A stretch of DNA of 64,000 bases. It comes from Nonomuraea montanisoli (GTDB lineage: Bacteria; Actinomycetota; Actinomycetes; Streptosporangiales; Streptosporangiaceae). The translations under genes and the position numbers were made by a program. The notes under the pieces were generated by a model. That model made no database searches, was not told the DNA's origin, and saw only the letters and a list, made by a program, of their open reading frames with translations. Numbering within the stretch: the stretch's first letter is position 1; each line of letters begins with the position of its first letter. This document shows, one piece after another, positions 51,740-60,075 of this stretch. The DNA is taken from positions 1 to 64,000 of the forward strand of contig NZ_JABWGN010000015.1 of NCBI RefSeq assembly GCF_013363975.1, given 5' to 3'.

Positions 51740-53170
51740 ATGATCGACGTGATCATCGCCGGTGGCGGACCGACCGGACTGATGCTGGCCGCCGAGTTGC
51801 GGCTGCACGGCGTGCACGTGCTCGTGCTGGAGAAGGAGACGGCGCCCACCCCGTACGTCCGCGCGCTCGGCCTGCACGTGCGCAGCATCGAGGTGATGGA
51901 CCAGCGCGGTCTGCTGGAGCGGTTCCTCGCGCACGGCAAGCAGCACCCGGTCGGCGCCTTCTTCGCCGGCATCCCCAAACCGGCGCCCGACCGGCTGGAC
52001 ACCGCGCACTCCTACGTCCTCGCCATCCCGCAGACCATCACCGATCGCCTGCTGGCCGAGCGCGCCGCCGAGCTCGGCGCCGAGATCCGGCGCGGCTGCG
52101 AACTGGTCGGTCTGAGTCAGGACGATCACGGGGTGACCGCCGAGCTGGCCGACGGCACGCGGCTGCGCTCGCGCTACCTCGTCGGCTGCGACGGCGGCCG
52201 GAGCACGGTGCGCAGACTGCTCGGCGTCGGCTTCCCCGGTGAGCCGACCCGGGTCGAGACGCTGCTGGGCGAGATGGAGGTGGCCGCGCCTCCGGAGACG
52301 GTGGCCGCCGTGGTGGCCGAGGTGCGCACGACCGAGAAGCGGTTCGGCCTCGCGCCCCTCGGGGAGGGGGTGTACCGCGTCCTCGTGCCCGCCGCGCAGG
52401 TGGCCGAGGACCGCTCGGCGCCGCCGGCCTTCGAGGAGTTCAAGCAGCAGTTGCGGGTGTACGCCGGCACCGACTTCGGCGTGCACTCGCCGCGCTGGCT
52501 CTCCCGCTTCGGCGACGCCACCCGGCTGGCCGAGCGCTACCGTACCGGCCGGGTGCTGCTGGCCGGCGACGCGGCGCACATCCATCCACCGGTCGGCGGC
52601 CAGGGCCTCAACCTCGGCATCCAGGACGCCTTCAACCTCGGCTGGAAGCTGGCGGCCGAGGTCGCCGGCTGGGCGCCGGAGGGACTGCTGGACAGCTACC
52701 ACACCGAACGCCACCCGGTGGCCGCCGACGTGCTGGACAACACCCGCGCGCAGATGGAGCTGCTGTCGTCCGAGCCGGGCCCCCAGGCGGTGCGCCGGCT
52801 GCTGTCGGAGCTGATGAGGTTCGAGGCCGTGAGCCGGTACCTGACCGAGAAGATCATCGCGATCGGGATCCGCTACGACTTCGGCGCCGGCCACGAACTG
52901 CTCGGCCGGCGGATGCGCGACATCGGCCTGAAGGGCGGCCGTCTCTACGAGCTGACGCACGGTGGCCGCGGGCTGCTGCTCGACCGGACCGGCCGGCTCT
53001 CGGTCGCCGGGTGGGCGGACCGGGTCGACCACGTCGTCGACGGCGGCGAGGAACTGGACGTGCCCGCCGTACTGCTGCGACCCGACGGCCACGTGGCCTG
53101 GGCCGGCGAGGACCAGCAGGACCTGCTCGACCACCTGCCCCGGTGGTTCGGCGCACCCGTCGCCTCCTGA
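51740..53170 (+). CDS. rox: Rifampicin monooxygenase (class A FAD hydroxylase)
   Basis: A 476-residue flavoprotein monooxygenase. It has the FAD dinucleotide fold (VIIAGGGPTGLMLAAEL), the DG motif (GCDGGRSTVRRLLG) and the GD motif (LLAGDAAHIHPPVGGQGLNL), plus a C-terminal thioredoxin-like domain (RVDHVVDGGEELDVPAVLLRPDGHVAW). The whole sequence follows the Rox/Iri group of enzymes that hydroxylate rifamycins on the naphthoquinone and thereby inactivate them; this is resistance to an external antibiotic rather than a PKS tailoring step. The call is strengthened by the RAE-like repeat in its promoter. It stands alone, not in an operon. Confidence 0.87.
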   Translation: MIDVIIAGGGPTGLMLAAELRLHGVHVLVLEKETAPTPYVRALGLHVRSIEVMDQRGLLERFLAHGKQHPVGAFFAGIPKPAPDRLDTAHSYVLAIPQTITDRLLAERAAELGAEIRRGCELVGLSQDDHGVTAELADGTRLRSRYLVGCDGGRSTVRRLLGVGFPGEPTRVETLLGEMEVAAPPETVAAVVAEVRTTEKRFGLAPLGEGVYRVLVPAAQVAEDRSAPPAFEEFKQQLRVYAGTDFGVHSPRWLSRFGDATRLAERYRTGRVLLAGDAAHIHPPVGGQGLNLGIQDAFNLGWKLAAEVAGWAPEGLLDSYHTERHPVAADVLDNTRAQMELLSSEPGPQAVRRLLSELMRFEAVSRYLTEKIIAIGIRYDFGAGHELLGRRMRDIGLKGGRLYELTHGGRGLLLDRTGRLSVAGWADRVDHVVDGGEELDVPAVLLRPDGHVAWAGEDQQDLLDHLPRWFGAPVAS

Positions 53171-53172
53171 CC

Positions 53173-53187
53173 CCACGAGGCTCGTGG
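53173..53187. terminator. Short hairpin just after the monooxygenase stop
   Basis: CCACGAGGCTCGTGG, starting 2 bases after the stop, can form a 5-bp stem with a 5-base loop. There is no T-run, so termination activity is uncertain. Confidence 0.3.
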
Positions 53188-53241
53188 AGGTCCCGGTCCC
53201 CGCCGTGACTCCCCTGGTCGACGGCGCCGGAGCGGGCGTGG

Positions 53242-53832
53242 TCAGGGCAGCTTGATCCCGCCGACGATCCTGCCGAGGTCGCCGACGAGCGGCTGCCCGG
53301 CCATCACGGTGACGACGACCCCCTCGCGCTCCACCCAGCCGGCGAACCGCCCGGCGCCGAGCGCGCCGTCGCCCAGCTTGGTCAGCACCTGGTGGCCGCC
53401 GATCTTCTTCGTCTTCGCACCACCCGTGAAAGTCCCCAGGGTGACGGGGAGCTTCTTCAGGTCCGCGAGGTCCCGGGCGCCCGGCCAGCACACCACGCGC
53501 ACCCACAGGAACCGGCGCTTGAGGTCGGTGTCGCCTCGGTCGTCCGTCCACTGGTAGCCGTACTCGGTGACGCCGTCGTGCTTCTGCGCGACGAGCTGGC
53601 CGTGGGTGAAGCCCTTGGGGATGTACCCGACGTGGACTCCCCTGAGGGCGTCGGCGCCCTTCGCGGGCTTGTCGGACTTGGAGTCGTAGGAGCGCTTGAT
53701 CTCGGCCTTGCTCGGGGTGGGGCACCCGGTTCCGGTCGCGGCGGGCGCCGCGTGGGCCGAGGGGGCGTAGAGCGTCGCGGCCGACAGGAGGGACACGGCG
53801 GCCAGCGTCAGAGTCTTGTTGATCGCTTTCAT
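53242..53832 (-). CDS. Secreted protein of unknown function
   Basis: A 196-residue protein with a Sec signal peptide (MKAINKTLTLAAVSLLSAAT, cleavage expected after APSAHA). The mature part has two cysteines (GTGCPTPSK and VVCWPGARD) that could pair, and alternating beta-like segments (GVHVGYIPKGFTHGQL, YGYQWTDDRGD, RFLWVRVVCW, GVVVTVMAGQPL). No named family was recognised. The ATG at 53832 is fixed by the signal peptide; the ribosome site is weak. It converges on the rifampicin monooxygenase gene. Confidence 0.8.
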   Translation of the reverse strand: MKAINKTLTLAAVSLLSAATLYAPSAHAAPAATGTGCPTPSKAEIKRSYDSKSDKPAKGADALRGVHVGYIPKGFTHGQLVAQKHDGVTEYGYQWTDDRGDTDLKRRFLWVRVVCWPGARDLADLKKLPVTLGTFTGGAKTKKIGGHQVLTKLGDGALGAGRFAGWVEREGVVVTVMAGQPLVGDLGRIVGGIKLP

Positions 53833-53888
53833 GTAGGGGTTGGATGCGCCTCGGCGAGCCGAAGTTCGCGGTGAGAGCGAAGCGCGGG

Positions 53889-54455
53889 TCACCGGGCGAG
53901 GTCGCGGCCGAGGAAGGCCAGGAGCCGCCGGTGGGCGGGGGCGTCGTCGCACACCGGGACGGCGGGGCCGAACATGCCGGGCCGGCGGAAGGCGGCGAAG
54001 TCCATGCCGCGCATGACCGCGAGCAGCTCGCCGCACAGCTCGTCGTCGACGAGATGTGCCTGGCCGGTGGCGAGCGCCAGGTCCGCGCCGTGCACGAGGA
54101 CCTCGGTGAGATGGATGAGCGCGGCCATCGGCCCCGGCACCTCGCCGAACCCCAGCCGCACGGTGGTGGCCAGGGCGTCCGGGCGGTGCCAGGCGTCGCG
54201 GTCGAGATCGGCTGCGACGGCGTAGGCGGCCTGCGGGTCGGCGCCGAGCCAGTCGTCCTCGTGCGCGCCGCCGGCGTCGGTTCCGGTGAGCTCGGCGGCG
54301 AAGACGCGCATGCCGCCGACCAGGTGGTTGAGCTCGGTGCGCAGGTCCCACCCGGGGCACGGGGAGGGGGCGGTGAGCCGGTCGTGGGCGATGCCCTTGA
54401 CGACGGCGGCGGTCATGTCGAGGGCACGGTCGATCTGGTCGATCACGGCGGTCAT
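53889..54455 (-). CDS. Mycothiol-dependent/DinB-like protein (TIGR03086 family)
   Basis: A 188-residue four-helix protein. PSPCPGWDLRTELNHLVGGMRVFA is the signature of the TIGR03086 and maleylpyruvate-isomerase-like families, with the histidine of NHLVG and further histidines in IHLTEVLVHGADLA as probable metal ligands. Such proteins are often mycothiol-dependent transferases in actinobacteria, but the reaction here is unknown. Upstream lies the alpha/beta hydrolase on the same strand, with 76 bases between. Confidence 0.85.
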   Translation of the reverse strand: MTAVIDQIDRALDMTAAVVKGIAHDRLTAPSPCPGWDLRTELNHLVGGMRVFAAELTGTDAGGAHEDDWLGADPQAAYAVAADLDRDAWHRPDALATTVRLGFGEVPGPMAALIHLTEVLVHGADLALATGQAHLVDDELCGELLAVMRGMDFAAFRRPGMFGPAVPVCDDAPAHRRLLAFLGRDLAR

Positions 54456-54531
54456 GGCGTGGTCCTCCGATGGGGCGGTGGTCGGGCGGTCCGGGGCTGG
54501 GCGTCGGGCGGTCCGGGGCGGGGCGTGGTGG

Positions 54532-55767
54532 TCAGCGGGCCGGGGTGTGGTGGGCCAGGGCGTCGTCGAGCCAGTCGTAGACGCGGGCGAAGGCCAGGCG
54601 CTGGGCGCCGGACTGGCAGTGGGCGTCGGCGCCCTGGCCGGCGGTGAACTCCAGCAGCGTCCTGGGGCAGGTCAGGTGCTCGTACAGCTGCTCGGGCTGG
54701 CCCCGGAAGAAGCCGTCGTCGGCGCCCGCGCACACCAGGGTCGGACAGGTGATCTTCTCGGCGATGCCGTCGCGCAGGTGGTAGTCGAGGTAGGCGGCGC
54801 CGAACGCGCGCGGGGTGTCGACGCCCATGGCGAACATGCCGTGCTCCATGGCCCAGCGCAGCATCGGGCTGGAGGCCATGGCGTCCTCCAGCATCGCGTC
54901 CAGCTCCGGGTCCTGGTCGGCGCGCAGCCGGCGCTCGGCCTCCGCGCGCGGCAGCGGGATGCCGGAGGTGGCGATGTCGCCCAGGTCGTAGACGCCGTCC
55001 AGGCAGACGAGCGCGGCGACGCGGTGGTCGAAGGCGGCGGCGCGCGGCGCGAGCAGCCCGCCCATGCTCGCGCCGAGCAGGGCGACGCGGGCCGGGTCCA
55101 CCTCGGGACGGGTGAGGGCGTAGTCGATGGCGGGGCCGACGACGTTCTCCCAGTCGGGACGGAACAGCAGGCCCTGGTGGTGACGGGTGCCGGGCTGGCC
55201 GGGGCCGTCGAAGGTCAGCACGGTGTAGCCGCGCTCGGCCGCCGCGGCGGCGCCGAAGAAGTGCATTTCCTCCACGGTGCCGTCGAAGCCGTTGAACATG
55301 AGCACGGTCGGCCGCGGGGTTCCGGAGTCGTCGGCCCGGTACAGGTAGCCGGGCAGGACGGTGTCCTCGTACGGGATCTCCACGGGCTCGACGGCCGGGG
55401 TGAACAGCGCGGCGGCCTGGCGGAAGCAGGCGACCGAGGCGTCGTAGGCGTGCAGGATGCGCGGGTCGGCGGGGTCGCCGTGCAGGAAGAACTCGGCGGC
55501 GCGGTAGTAGTTCGACGCCCGCAGGAAGGCGTCGCGGGCGCTGACGCGGTGGCCGGCCGCCAGGGCCGCCCGGGCCTCGCCGGCCACGCGGTCGGCGGTG
55601 CCCAGCCACGCGTCGTGCCAGCTGTCGTAGTCGCCCGCGGTGATCCGCTCGCACGTGGTCACGACCTCGCCGAAGTCGCCGCCGCCGTACGCGATGTGCC
55701 CGAAGGTGCGCAGGGTCTCGTACCAGAAGCTCGGGTTGCCAGGGAAGAAAAGAGGCTTCACGTCCAC
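54532..55767 (-). CDS. FrsA/2,6-dihydropseudooxynicotine hydrolase-like alpha/beta hydrolase
   Basis: A 411-residue serine hydrolase with a helical N-terminal cap (residues ~1-130) and a C-terminal alpha/beta fold. The nucleophile is in LLGASMGGLLA; TVLTFDGPGQ, CAGADDGFF (Asp) and GADAHC (His) supply the rest of the core. This family includes C-C bond hydrolases and esterases acting on aromatic or polyketide-like substrates. It is divergent from a TetR gene across an operator-rich 84-bp gap and is probably its target. Confidence 0.88.
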   Translation of the reverse strand: MDVKPLFFPGNPSFWYETLRTFGHIAYGGGDFGEVVTTCERITAGDYDSWHDAWLGTADRVAGEARAALAAGHRVSARDAFLRASNYYRAAEFFLHGDPADPRILHAYDASVACFRQAAALFTPAVEPVEIPYEDTVLPGYLYRADDSGTPRPTVLMFNGFDGTVEEMHFFGAAAAAERGYTVLTFDGPGQPGTRHHQGLLFRPDWENVVGPAIDYALTRPEVDPARVALLGASMGGLLAPRAAAFDHRVAALVCLDGVYDLGDIATSGIPLPRAEAERRLRADQDPELDAMLEDAMASSPMLRWAMEHGMFAMGVDTPRAFGAAYLDYHLRDGIAEKITCPTLVCAGADDGFFRGQPEQLYEHLTCPRTLLEFTAGQGADAHCQSGAQRLAFARVYDWLDDALAHHTPAR

Positions 55768-55837
55768 TCCTAAAGCAGTTGGATGCTGCGTTTAGGACTG
55801 TAGGGCAGCTCTTCGCGTAAACGCAAGTGGGAGCTGC
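55768..55837. promoter_or_regulatory. TetR operator region with two inverted repeats
   Basis: TCCTAAAGCAG (55768-55778) and CTGCGTTTAGGA (55786-55797) are inverted with one extra base. A second pair, GCAGCTC (55805-55811) and GAGCTGC (55831-55837), flanks TTCGCGTAAACGCAA. The word TGCGTTTA or TGCGTTAA recurs three times. The region fills the gap between hydrolase and TetR genes. Confidence 0.65.
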
Positions 55838-55851
55838 GTTAAGATGGGCGC

Positions 55852-56436
55852 ATGGTGGAACAGCAGCGAGCCCGGCGACCCGGCGGGCGCAGCGCCCGCG
55901 TCCGCGCGGCGGTGCACCAGGCGGTCACCGACCTGGTCGCCGAGCGCGGCTACGGCAGCTTCACCGTCGGCGACGTCGCCGCCCGCGCGGGCGTGGCCGA
56001 CACCAGCGTCTACCGTCGCTGGGGCACCCTGGAGGCCCTGCTCATGGACGTGGCGATCACGCGGCTCACCACGGCCTCCCCCGTCCCCGACACGGGCAGC
56101 CTGGAGCAGGACCTGCGCGTCTACGCCGCCGGCGTGGTCCGCGACGTCACCGGCCCCGACGGGCTGGCCGCGCTGCGGCTGGTCATCTCGCTGTCCGCGG
56201 CGGGGGAGGACGGCGTGCGGGCGCGGAACGCGTTCCTGGCCGAGCGTGGACGCCAGCTCCAGGGCATGCTGGACCGCGCCCGGGAGCGAGGTGAGCACCC
56301 GCCCGAGGGCCTGGACATCCTCGACCACCTCCTGGCCCCGATGTACATCCGCAGCCTGTTCGGGATGGAACCGCTCACCCCCGCCTACGCCGACACGCTG
56401 GTCGACCGGCTGCTGGCCCTCCGTCGACAGTCCTAG
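55852..56436 (+). CDS. TetR-family transcriptional regulator
   Basis: A 194-residue repressor. The N-terminal HTH is clear (ALLMDV preceded by FTVGDVAARAGVADTSVYRRWGTLEALL), and the C-terminal ligand domain is a TetR_C_11-like helical bundle. It is divergent from the alpha/beta hydrolase gene, with paired inverted repeats between, so it most likely represses that gene and itself in response to the hydrolase substrate. It ends a few bases before the left side of an IS605-type insertion. Confidence 0.92.
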   Translation: MVEQQRARRPGGRSARVRAAVHQAVTDLVAERGYGSFTVGDVAARAGVADTSVYRRWGTLEALLMDVAITRLTTASPVPDTGSLEQDLRVYAAGVVRDVTGPDGLAALRLVISLSAAGEDGVRARNAFLAERGRQLQGMLDRARERGEHPPEGLDILDHLLAPMYIRSLFGMEPLTPAYADTLVDRLLALRRQS

Positions 56437-56469
56437 ACGTGCCAGAGGGCGGCCATCTGCCGGATGGCC

Positions 56470-56626
56470 GACCGCGACGGAACGGCGCGCAGCGGCGCAA
56501 GATTTCCGTTGGTGAACACCTTGCGCCGGTATTGGGCGTGAAGACCACATGTGCGTGCAGGCTGGAGACCACACCGCGGACTCGCCGGATATCGGGTTCG
56601 GTTTCCACCACGGTGGCATAGGCCAA
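56470..56626 (-). pseudogene. tnpA: tnpA (Y1 transposase) remnant
   Basis: About 50 codons of an IS200-type TnpA N-terminus survive, including VRGVVSSLHAHVVFTP with the HxH of the HUH nuclease motif, then SPTEILRRC. Comparison with the usual KYRRKVFTNEILRRC suggests a one-base loss in the lysine codon and a one-base gain before GAAATC. The catalytic tyrosine part is missing entirely, so the gene is dead. Confidence 0.7.
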
Positions 56627-56632
56627 ACGCTA

Positions 56633-57787
56633 ATGTGTTCGATTGTGAGGCTGGTGGTGCAGGTGAAGCTTCTGTCGACGCCCGAGCAGGCGGCGGCCTT
56701 GGAGGCCACGCTGCGCGCCGCGAACAAAGCCGCCGATCTTGTTTCGCGCATCGCCTTTCAGCGGCGGTGTTTCCGTAACTTCGATCTGCGTAAGCACACC
56801 TACGAGCAGGTCAAGGCCGTCTTCGGGCTGGGCGCGCAGGCCGCCCAGCACGTGATCAAGAAGGTCTGCGACGCCTACCGCACTCTGCATGCCAACCTGG
56901 CCGCCGGAAACCTCGGCGCGCCAGTATCTGTGCGGCGCGTCAAAGCCGAGAACAAACCGATCTCTTTTCGTCCCGGTGCGGCCCAGCCGTATGACGACCG
57001 GTGTCTGTCCTGGCAGCACACCGACCGGACGGTGTCGATCTGGACGACCGCCGGACGGCTGCGCGGCATCGCCTTCACCGGCTCGGCCCGGCAACTGGCT
57101 CTGCTGGTCAAGCACCGCAAGGGTGAGTCCGACCTGGTGTGGCGGGAGGGCATGTGGTTTCTGCACGCCACCGTCGGGGTGCCGGACGTGCCGGTCACTG
57201 TGCCGGACGGGTTTGTCGGGGTGGATCTGGGCATCGCCAACCTCGCCACCACCAGTGAGGGCGTCCGGCACAGCGGCAAGGGCCTGAACGCGGTCCGGCA
57301 CCGGCACCGTGAGCTGCGCCGCCGCCTGCAGGCCAAGCGCACCAAGTCGGCCAAGCGGCTGCTGAAACGGCGCCGCCGTAAGGAGGCCCGCTTCGCCGCG
57401 AACATCAATCACAGCATCGCCAAGCAGATCGTGACCGAGGCAGAACGCGCCGGGCGCGGCATCGCTCTGGAAGACCTCCGGGGCATCCGCGATCGGGTAC
57501 GGCTTCGCAAGCCCCAGCGGGTCACGCTGCACGCGTGGAGCTTCCACCAGTTGGGAGCCTTCGTCGCCTACAAGGCGGCCCGTGCCGGGGTCGCCGTCAT
57601 CCATGTGGATGCGGCCTACACCTCCCAGCAATGCTCGCGCTGTGGTCACGTGGACAGGAGCAACCGGCCCGATCAGGAAACCTTCACCTGCACGTCGTGC
57701 GGCTTCGCTGAGCACGCCGACGTCAACGCGGCCCGCAACATCGCCTCACGCGGTGCGGCGGGCTGGGCAGTGAGTCACGCTGCCTGA
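56633..57787 (+). CDS. tnpB: TnpB RNA-guided nuclease of IS605-type element
   Basis: A 384-residue TnpB (OrfB). RuvC motifs are intact: GVDLGIANLA (Asp), ALEDLRGI (Glu) and ADVNAARNI (Asp), with a zinc finger CSRCGHVDRSN...CTSCGF between the last two. The arginine-rich stretch RHRELRRRLQAKRTKSAKRL fits RNA binding. ATG 56633 is used; GTG 56645, beginning RLVVQVKLL, is an alternative. TnpB proteins use a guide RNA transcribed across the 3' end of their own gene and element end, so an omega-RNA is expected from about 57650 onward. Partner tnpA is broken. Confidence 0.9.
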   Translation: MCSIVRLVVQVKLLSTPEQAAALEATLRAANKAADLVSRIAFQRRCFRNFDLRKHTYEQVKAVFGLGAQAAQHVIKKVCDAYRTLHANLAAGNLGAPVSVRRVKAENKPISFRPGAAQPYDDRCLSWQHTDRTVSIWTTAGRLRGIAFTGSARQLALLVKHRKGESDLVWREGMWFLHATVGVPDVPVTVPDGFVGVDLGIANLATTSEGVRHSGKGLNAVRHRHRELRRRLQAKRTKSAKRLLKRRRRKEARFAANINHSIAKQIVTEAERAGRGIALEDLRGIRDRVRLRKPQRVTLHAWSFHQLGAFVAYKAARAGVAVIHVDAAYTSQQCSRCGHVDRSNRPDQETFTCTSCGFAEHADVNAARNIASRGAAGWAVSHAA

Positions 57788-57840
57788 CGCGGACCAGACC
57801 GTCGAGGCCATCGACGGCGAGGAGCTGCGAGCTCGGTCGT

Positions 57841-58371
57841 TCACGGCGGAGAAGCTGACGTCATCGTGCACGGCTGCTCGGGACACGCCGAGCAGCGGCC
57901 GTGACCCGCCGGACCGGTCGCGCCGCGGCGGGAGAGCTCCAGGAGCTCCCGGTGTGACCTCTGCATGCCCTCGGGCAGCTCGTCCGGCGAGAACCATCCC
58001 GCCTCCAGCACCTCGAAGGGGTCGACCTTGAGGTCCCCGCCGACGAGGACGGCCTCGTAGGCCACCTCCGCCCGCAGCCGGTATCCGCTGACCAGGCGCA
58101 CGAGCCGGCCGACCCGGACGGTCAGGCCGGTCTCCTCACGGACCTCCCGCACGACGGTGTCCTCGAACGTCTCCGACCTGTTCGCGTAACCGGTGGGGAA
58201 CCCCCATGAGCGGCCCTCCGGCCACAGCCGGTGATTGAGGAGGAGCAGGCGCCCTTCGTCGTCCCGGACGATGCCCGTGACGCCGACCATGAACGTGGCG
58301 TGCTTCAGCCACAGGAGACGCCACTGCAGGCGTCCTCCCAGGGACCTCCACAGACGCGCGACCAACTTCAT
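57841..58371 (-). CDS. NUDIX hydrolase
   Basis: A 176-residue NUDIX protein. The Nudix box is complete: GYANRSETFEDTVVREVREETGL (G-x5-E-x7-REVREETGL). It should hydrolyse a nucleoside diphosphate-linked substrate with Mg; the substrate is unknown. ATG 58371 is preferred, with GGGGGAGAG upstream. The last codons (TSASPP and stop) fall on the right end of the IS element, so the insertion seems to have replaced the original C-terminus; the catalytic core is untouched. Confidence 0.87.
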   Translation of the reverse strand: MKLVARLWRSLGGRLQWRLLWLKHATFMVGVTGIVRDDEGRLLLLNHRLWPEGRSWGFPTGYANRSETFEDTVVREVREETGLTVRVGRLVRLVSGYRLRAEVAYEAVLVGGDLKVDPFEVLEAGWFSPDELPEGMQRSHRELLELSRRGATGPAGHGRCSACPEQPCTMTSASPP

Positions 58372-58561
58372 GGCTCTCCCCCTCGGACGGCCCGCGTTCC
58401 GCGAGCCCCCACCATCATGGCGATCAGGCGCGGGTCCGCGCGACGGACGGCGCGGACCCGCCACCGGGCGCGCTCATCCCGGTCGGGCATAGTGGTGACC
58501 GGCCGGCCTCCCGGCGCCGTCCCCCCTTCCACGGAAGGCTTCCAGAGAACGGAGACACCCG

Positions 58562-58936
58562 GTGCCCCGTGACGTCAAGATCCCCGGTCCCGACCACCCG
58601 ATCACGGTCGAGGCGACCTCCTCCCATGTCGTCGTCCGCGTCGGAGACCGGGTCGTCGCCGACACCACCCGCCCCCTGGTCCTGACCGAGGCCGCCTACC
58701 CTCCGGTGCACTACATCCCGATCAAGGACGTCGATCCCGGGATGATCCGCCGGAGCGACACCCGTACGTACTGCCCGTACAAGGGCGAGGCGTCGTACTA
58801 CAGCGTCGTCACCCCGGAGGGCGAGGTGGGCGACGCCATCTGGGCGTACGAGGAGCCCTACGACGCGGTCGGCGAGATCAAGGGCCACGTCGCCTTCTAC
58901 CCCGACCGCGTCCGCCTCACGGTCGAGCCGTCCTGA
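58562..58936 (+). CDS. DUF427 domain protein
   Basis: A 124-residue protein of the DUF427 family: ITVEATSSHVVVRVGDRVVADTTRPLVLTEAAYPPVHYIP and TYCPYKGEASYYSV are the family signatures, forming a small beta-tent-like barrel. Starts at GTG 58562 with CGGAGA upstream. Function is not known; members are common single genes in actinomycetes and fungi. No operon partner is evident. Confidence 0.87.
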   Translation: MPRDVKIPGPDHPITVEATSSHVVVRVGDRVVADTTRPLVLTEAAYPPVHYIPIKDVDPGMIRRSDTRTYCPYKGEASYYSVVTPEGEVGDAIWAYEEPYDAVGEIKGHVAFYPDRVRLTVEPS

Positions 58937-59024
58937 GGCGGTCATTGAGGAACCGCCCCTTCCTCAATGCCTCGTAGCGTTCCCGTCACAGGGCAAGGCC
59001 GCAGGCACGACGAAGGGACCATCC

Positions 59025-59621
59025 ATGCCGCGAGGATCCGCCACCCCGCCCCGGCTCGGCGCGGACGTCATGACGTTCGAGGACACCGCCCAGTGGGAGT
59101 CGTGGCTGGCCGAGCACCACGAGACGCCCGGCGGCGTCTGGCTGCGGATCGCCAAGAAGGGGTCGGGCGAGGTGACGGTGACGCGGGGCGAGGCCCTCGA
59201 CGTCGCGCTCTGCTACGGCTGGATCGACAGCCACACCCGGTCGTGCGACGAGGCGTCCTTCCTGCAGAGGTTCTCGCCGCGCCGCTCCCGGAGCGTGTGG
59301 TCGAAGGTGAACGTGGCCAAGGTCGAGGAGCTCATGGCCGCGGGGCGCATGCGCCCGCCGGGCCTGGCCGTGGTGCTGGCGGCCCAGGCCGACGGGCGCT
59401 GGGACGCCGCGTACGAGTCGCCGAAGAACGTCACCGTCCCCGAGGACCTGGTCGAGGCGCTGGAGCGGGACGAGCGGGCGAAGGCGTTCTTCGACACCCT
59501 CGGCAAGAGTGACCGGTACCTGGTCATCCTGCGGCTCATGACGGCGCGGACGCCGCGGACGCGGGCGGCCCGCCTGGACAGGATGGTCGCCAGACTGGCG
59601 GCGGGGGAGAAGGTGCGCTGA
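59025..59621 (+). CDS. YdeI/OmpD-associated family protein
   Basis: A 198-residue protein matching the YdeI-like family: WLAEHHETPGGVWLRIAKKGSG, EALDVALCYGWIDSHTRSCDE, FSPRRSRSVWSKVNVAKVEEL and the C-terminal YdeI helical segment ending LDRMVARLAAGEKVR. These proteins are widespread stress-associated cytoplasmic proteins with no assigned chemistry. AAGGGA precedes the ATG by about 7 bases. Confidence 0.87.
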   Translation: MPRGSATPPRLGADVMTFEDTAQWESWLAEHHETPGGVWLRIAKKGSGEVTVTRGEALDVALCYGWIDSHTRSCDEASFLQRFSPRRSRSVWSKVNVAKVEELMAAGRMRPPGLAVVLAAQADGRWDAAYESPKNVTVPEDLVEALERDERAKAFFDTLGKSDRYLVILRLMTARTPRTRAARLDRMVARLAAGEKVR

Positions 59622-59727
59622 GACGGGGAAAGTTTTCTCGGGGTCGTGTCCATCCGGCGGGGGGCCGTTCGTGGTGATGGTGTACGGCGGCCCCGCCGTA
59701 CGACGAATCCACCCGAGAGGGATCACC

Positions 59728-60072
59728 GTGAAGTACATGCTGCTGATCAACGCCGGCACCTCCGCCCAGGACGACGACGCGTGCACCGTCGAGGACTGGA
59801 TGGCCTACGACCAGGCCGTGCGGGAGGCGGGCGTCTGGGTGTCCGGCGAGTCGCTGGCCGACCTCGTGACCGCCACGACCGTGCGCGTGAGCAAGGACGG
59901 CAAGCGGAGCGTGACCGACGGGCCGTACGCCGAGACGCGCGAGGTCCTCGGCGGCTTCTACGTCATCGACGTGCCGGACCTCGACGTCGCGCTCGACTGG
60001 GCCGCCCGCTGCCCGGGCGCGCGCGGCGGCGGGTCGATCGTGGTGCGCCCGGTCGCCGACTTCGGCATGTGA
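59728..60072 (+). CDS. DGPF-domain (YCII-like) partner of ECF42 sigma factor
   Basis: A 114-residue protein with the DGPF signature in SVTDGPYAETREVLGGFYVIDVPD and the YCII-type fold (KYMLLINAG start). Starts at GTG 59728 with GAGAGGGA upstream. DGPF proteins are characteristically encoded beside ECF42 sigma factors, as here; they are thought to be targets or effectors of that sigma factor, although their chemical role is not established. Confidence 0.9.
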   Translation: MKYMLLINAGTSAQDDDACTVEDWMAYDQAVREAGVWVSGESLADLVTATTVRVSKDGKRSVTDGPYAETREVLGGFYVIDVPDLDVALDWAARCPGARGGGSIVVRPVADFGM

Positions 60073-60075
60073 GAT

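Larger units (their letters stand above)
56440..57860. mobile_element. IS605/IS200-type insertion element with tnpB and decayed tnpA
   Basis: The element has divergent genes in the IS605 style: a minus-strand tnpA fragment and a plus-strand intact tnpB. Its right end is put near 57850-57860 at GAGAAGCTGACG after a GCTCGGTCGTTCACGGC segment that resembles the right ends of actinomycete tnpB elements; the left end is less certain. Base composition is somewhat less GC-rich than flanking genes. As tnpA is broken, the element can move only with help in trans. Confidence 0.7.

Noticed and set aside
51740..53170. The FAD monooxygenase as a tailoring enzyme of the PKS cluster
   Set aside because: It follows the rifampicin monooxygenase group along its whole length, lies ~19 kb beyond the cluster border and carries its own RAE-like promoter element.
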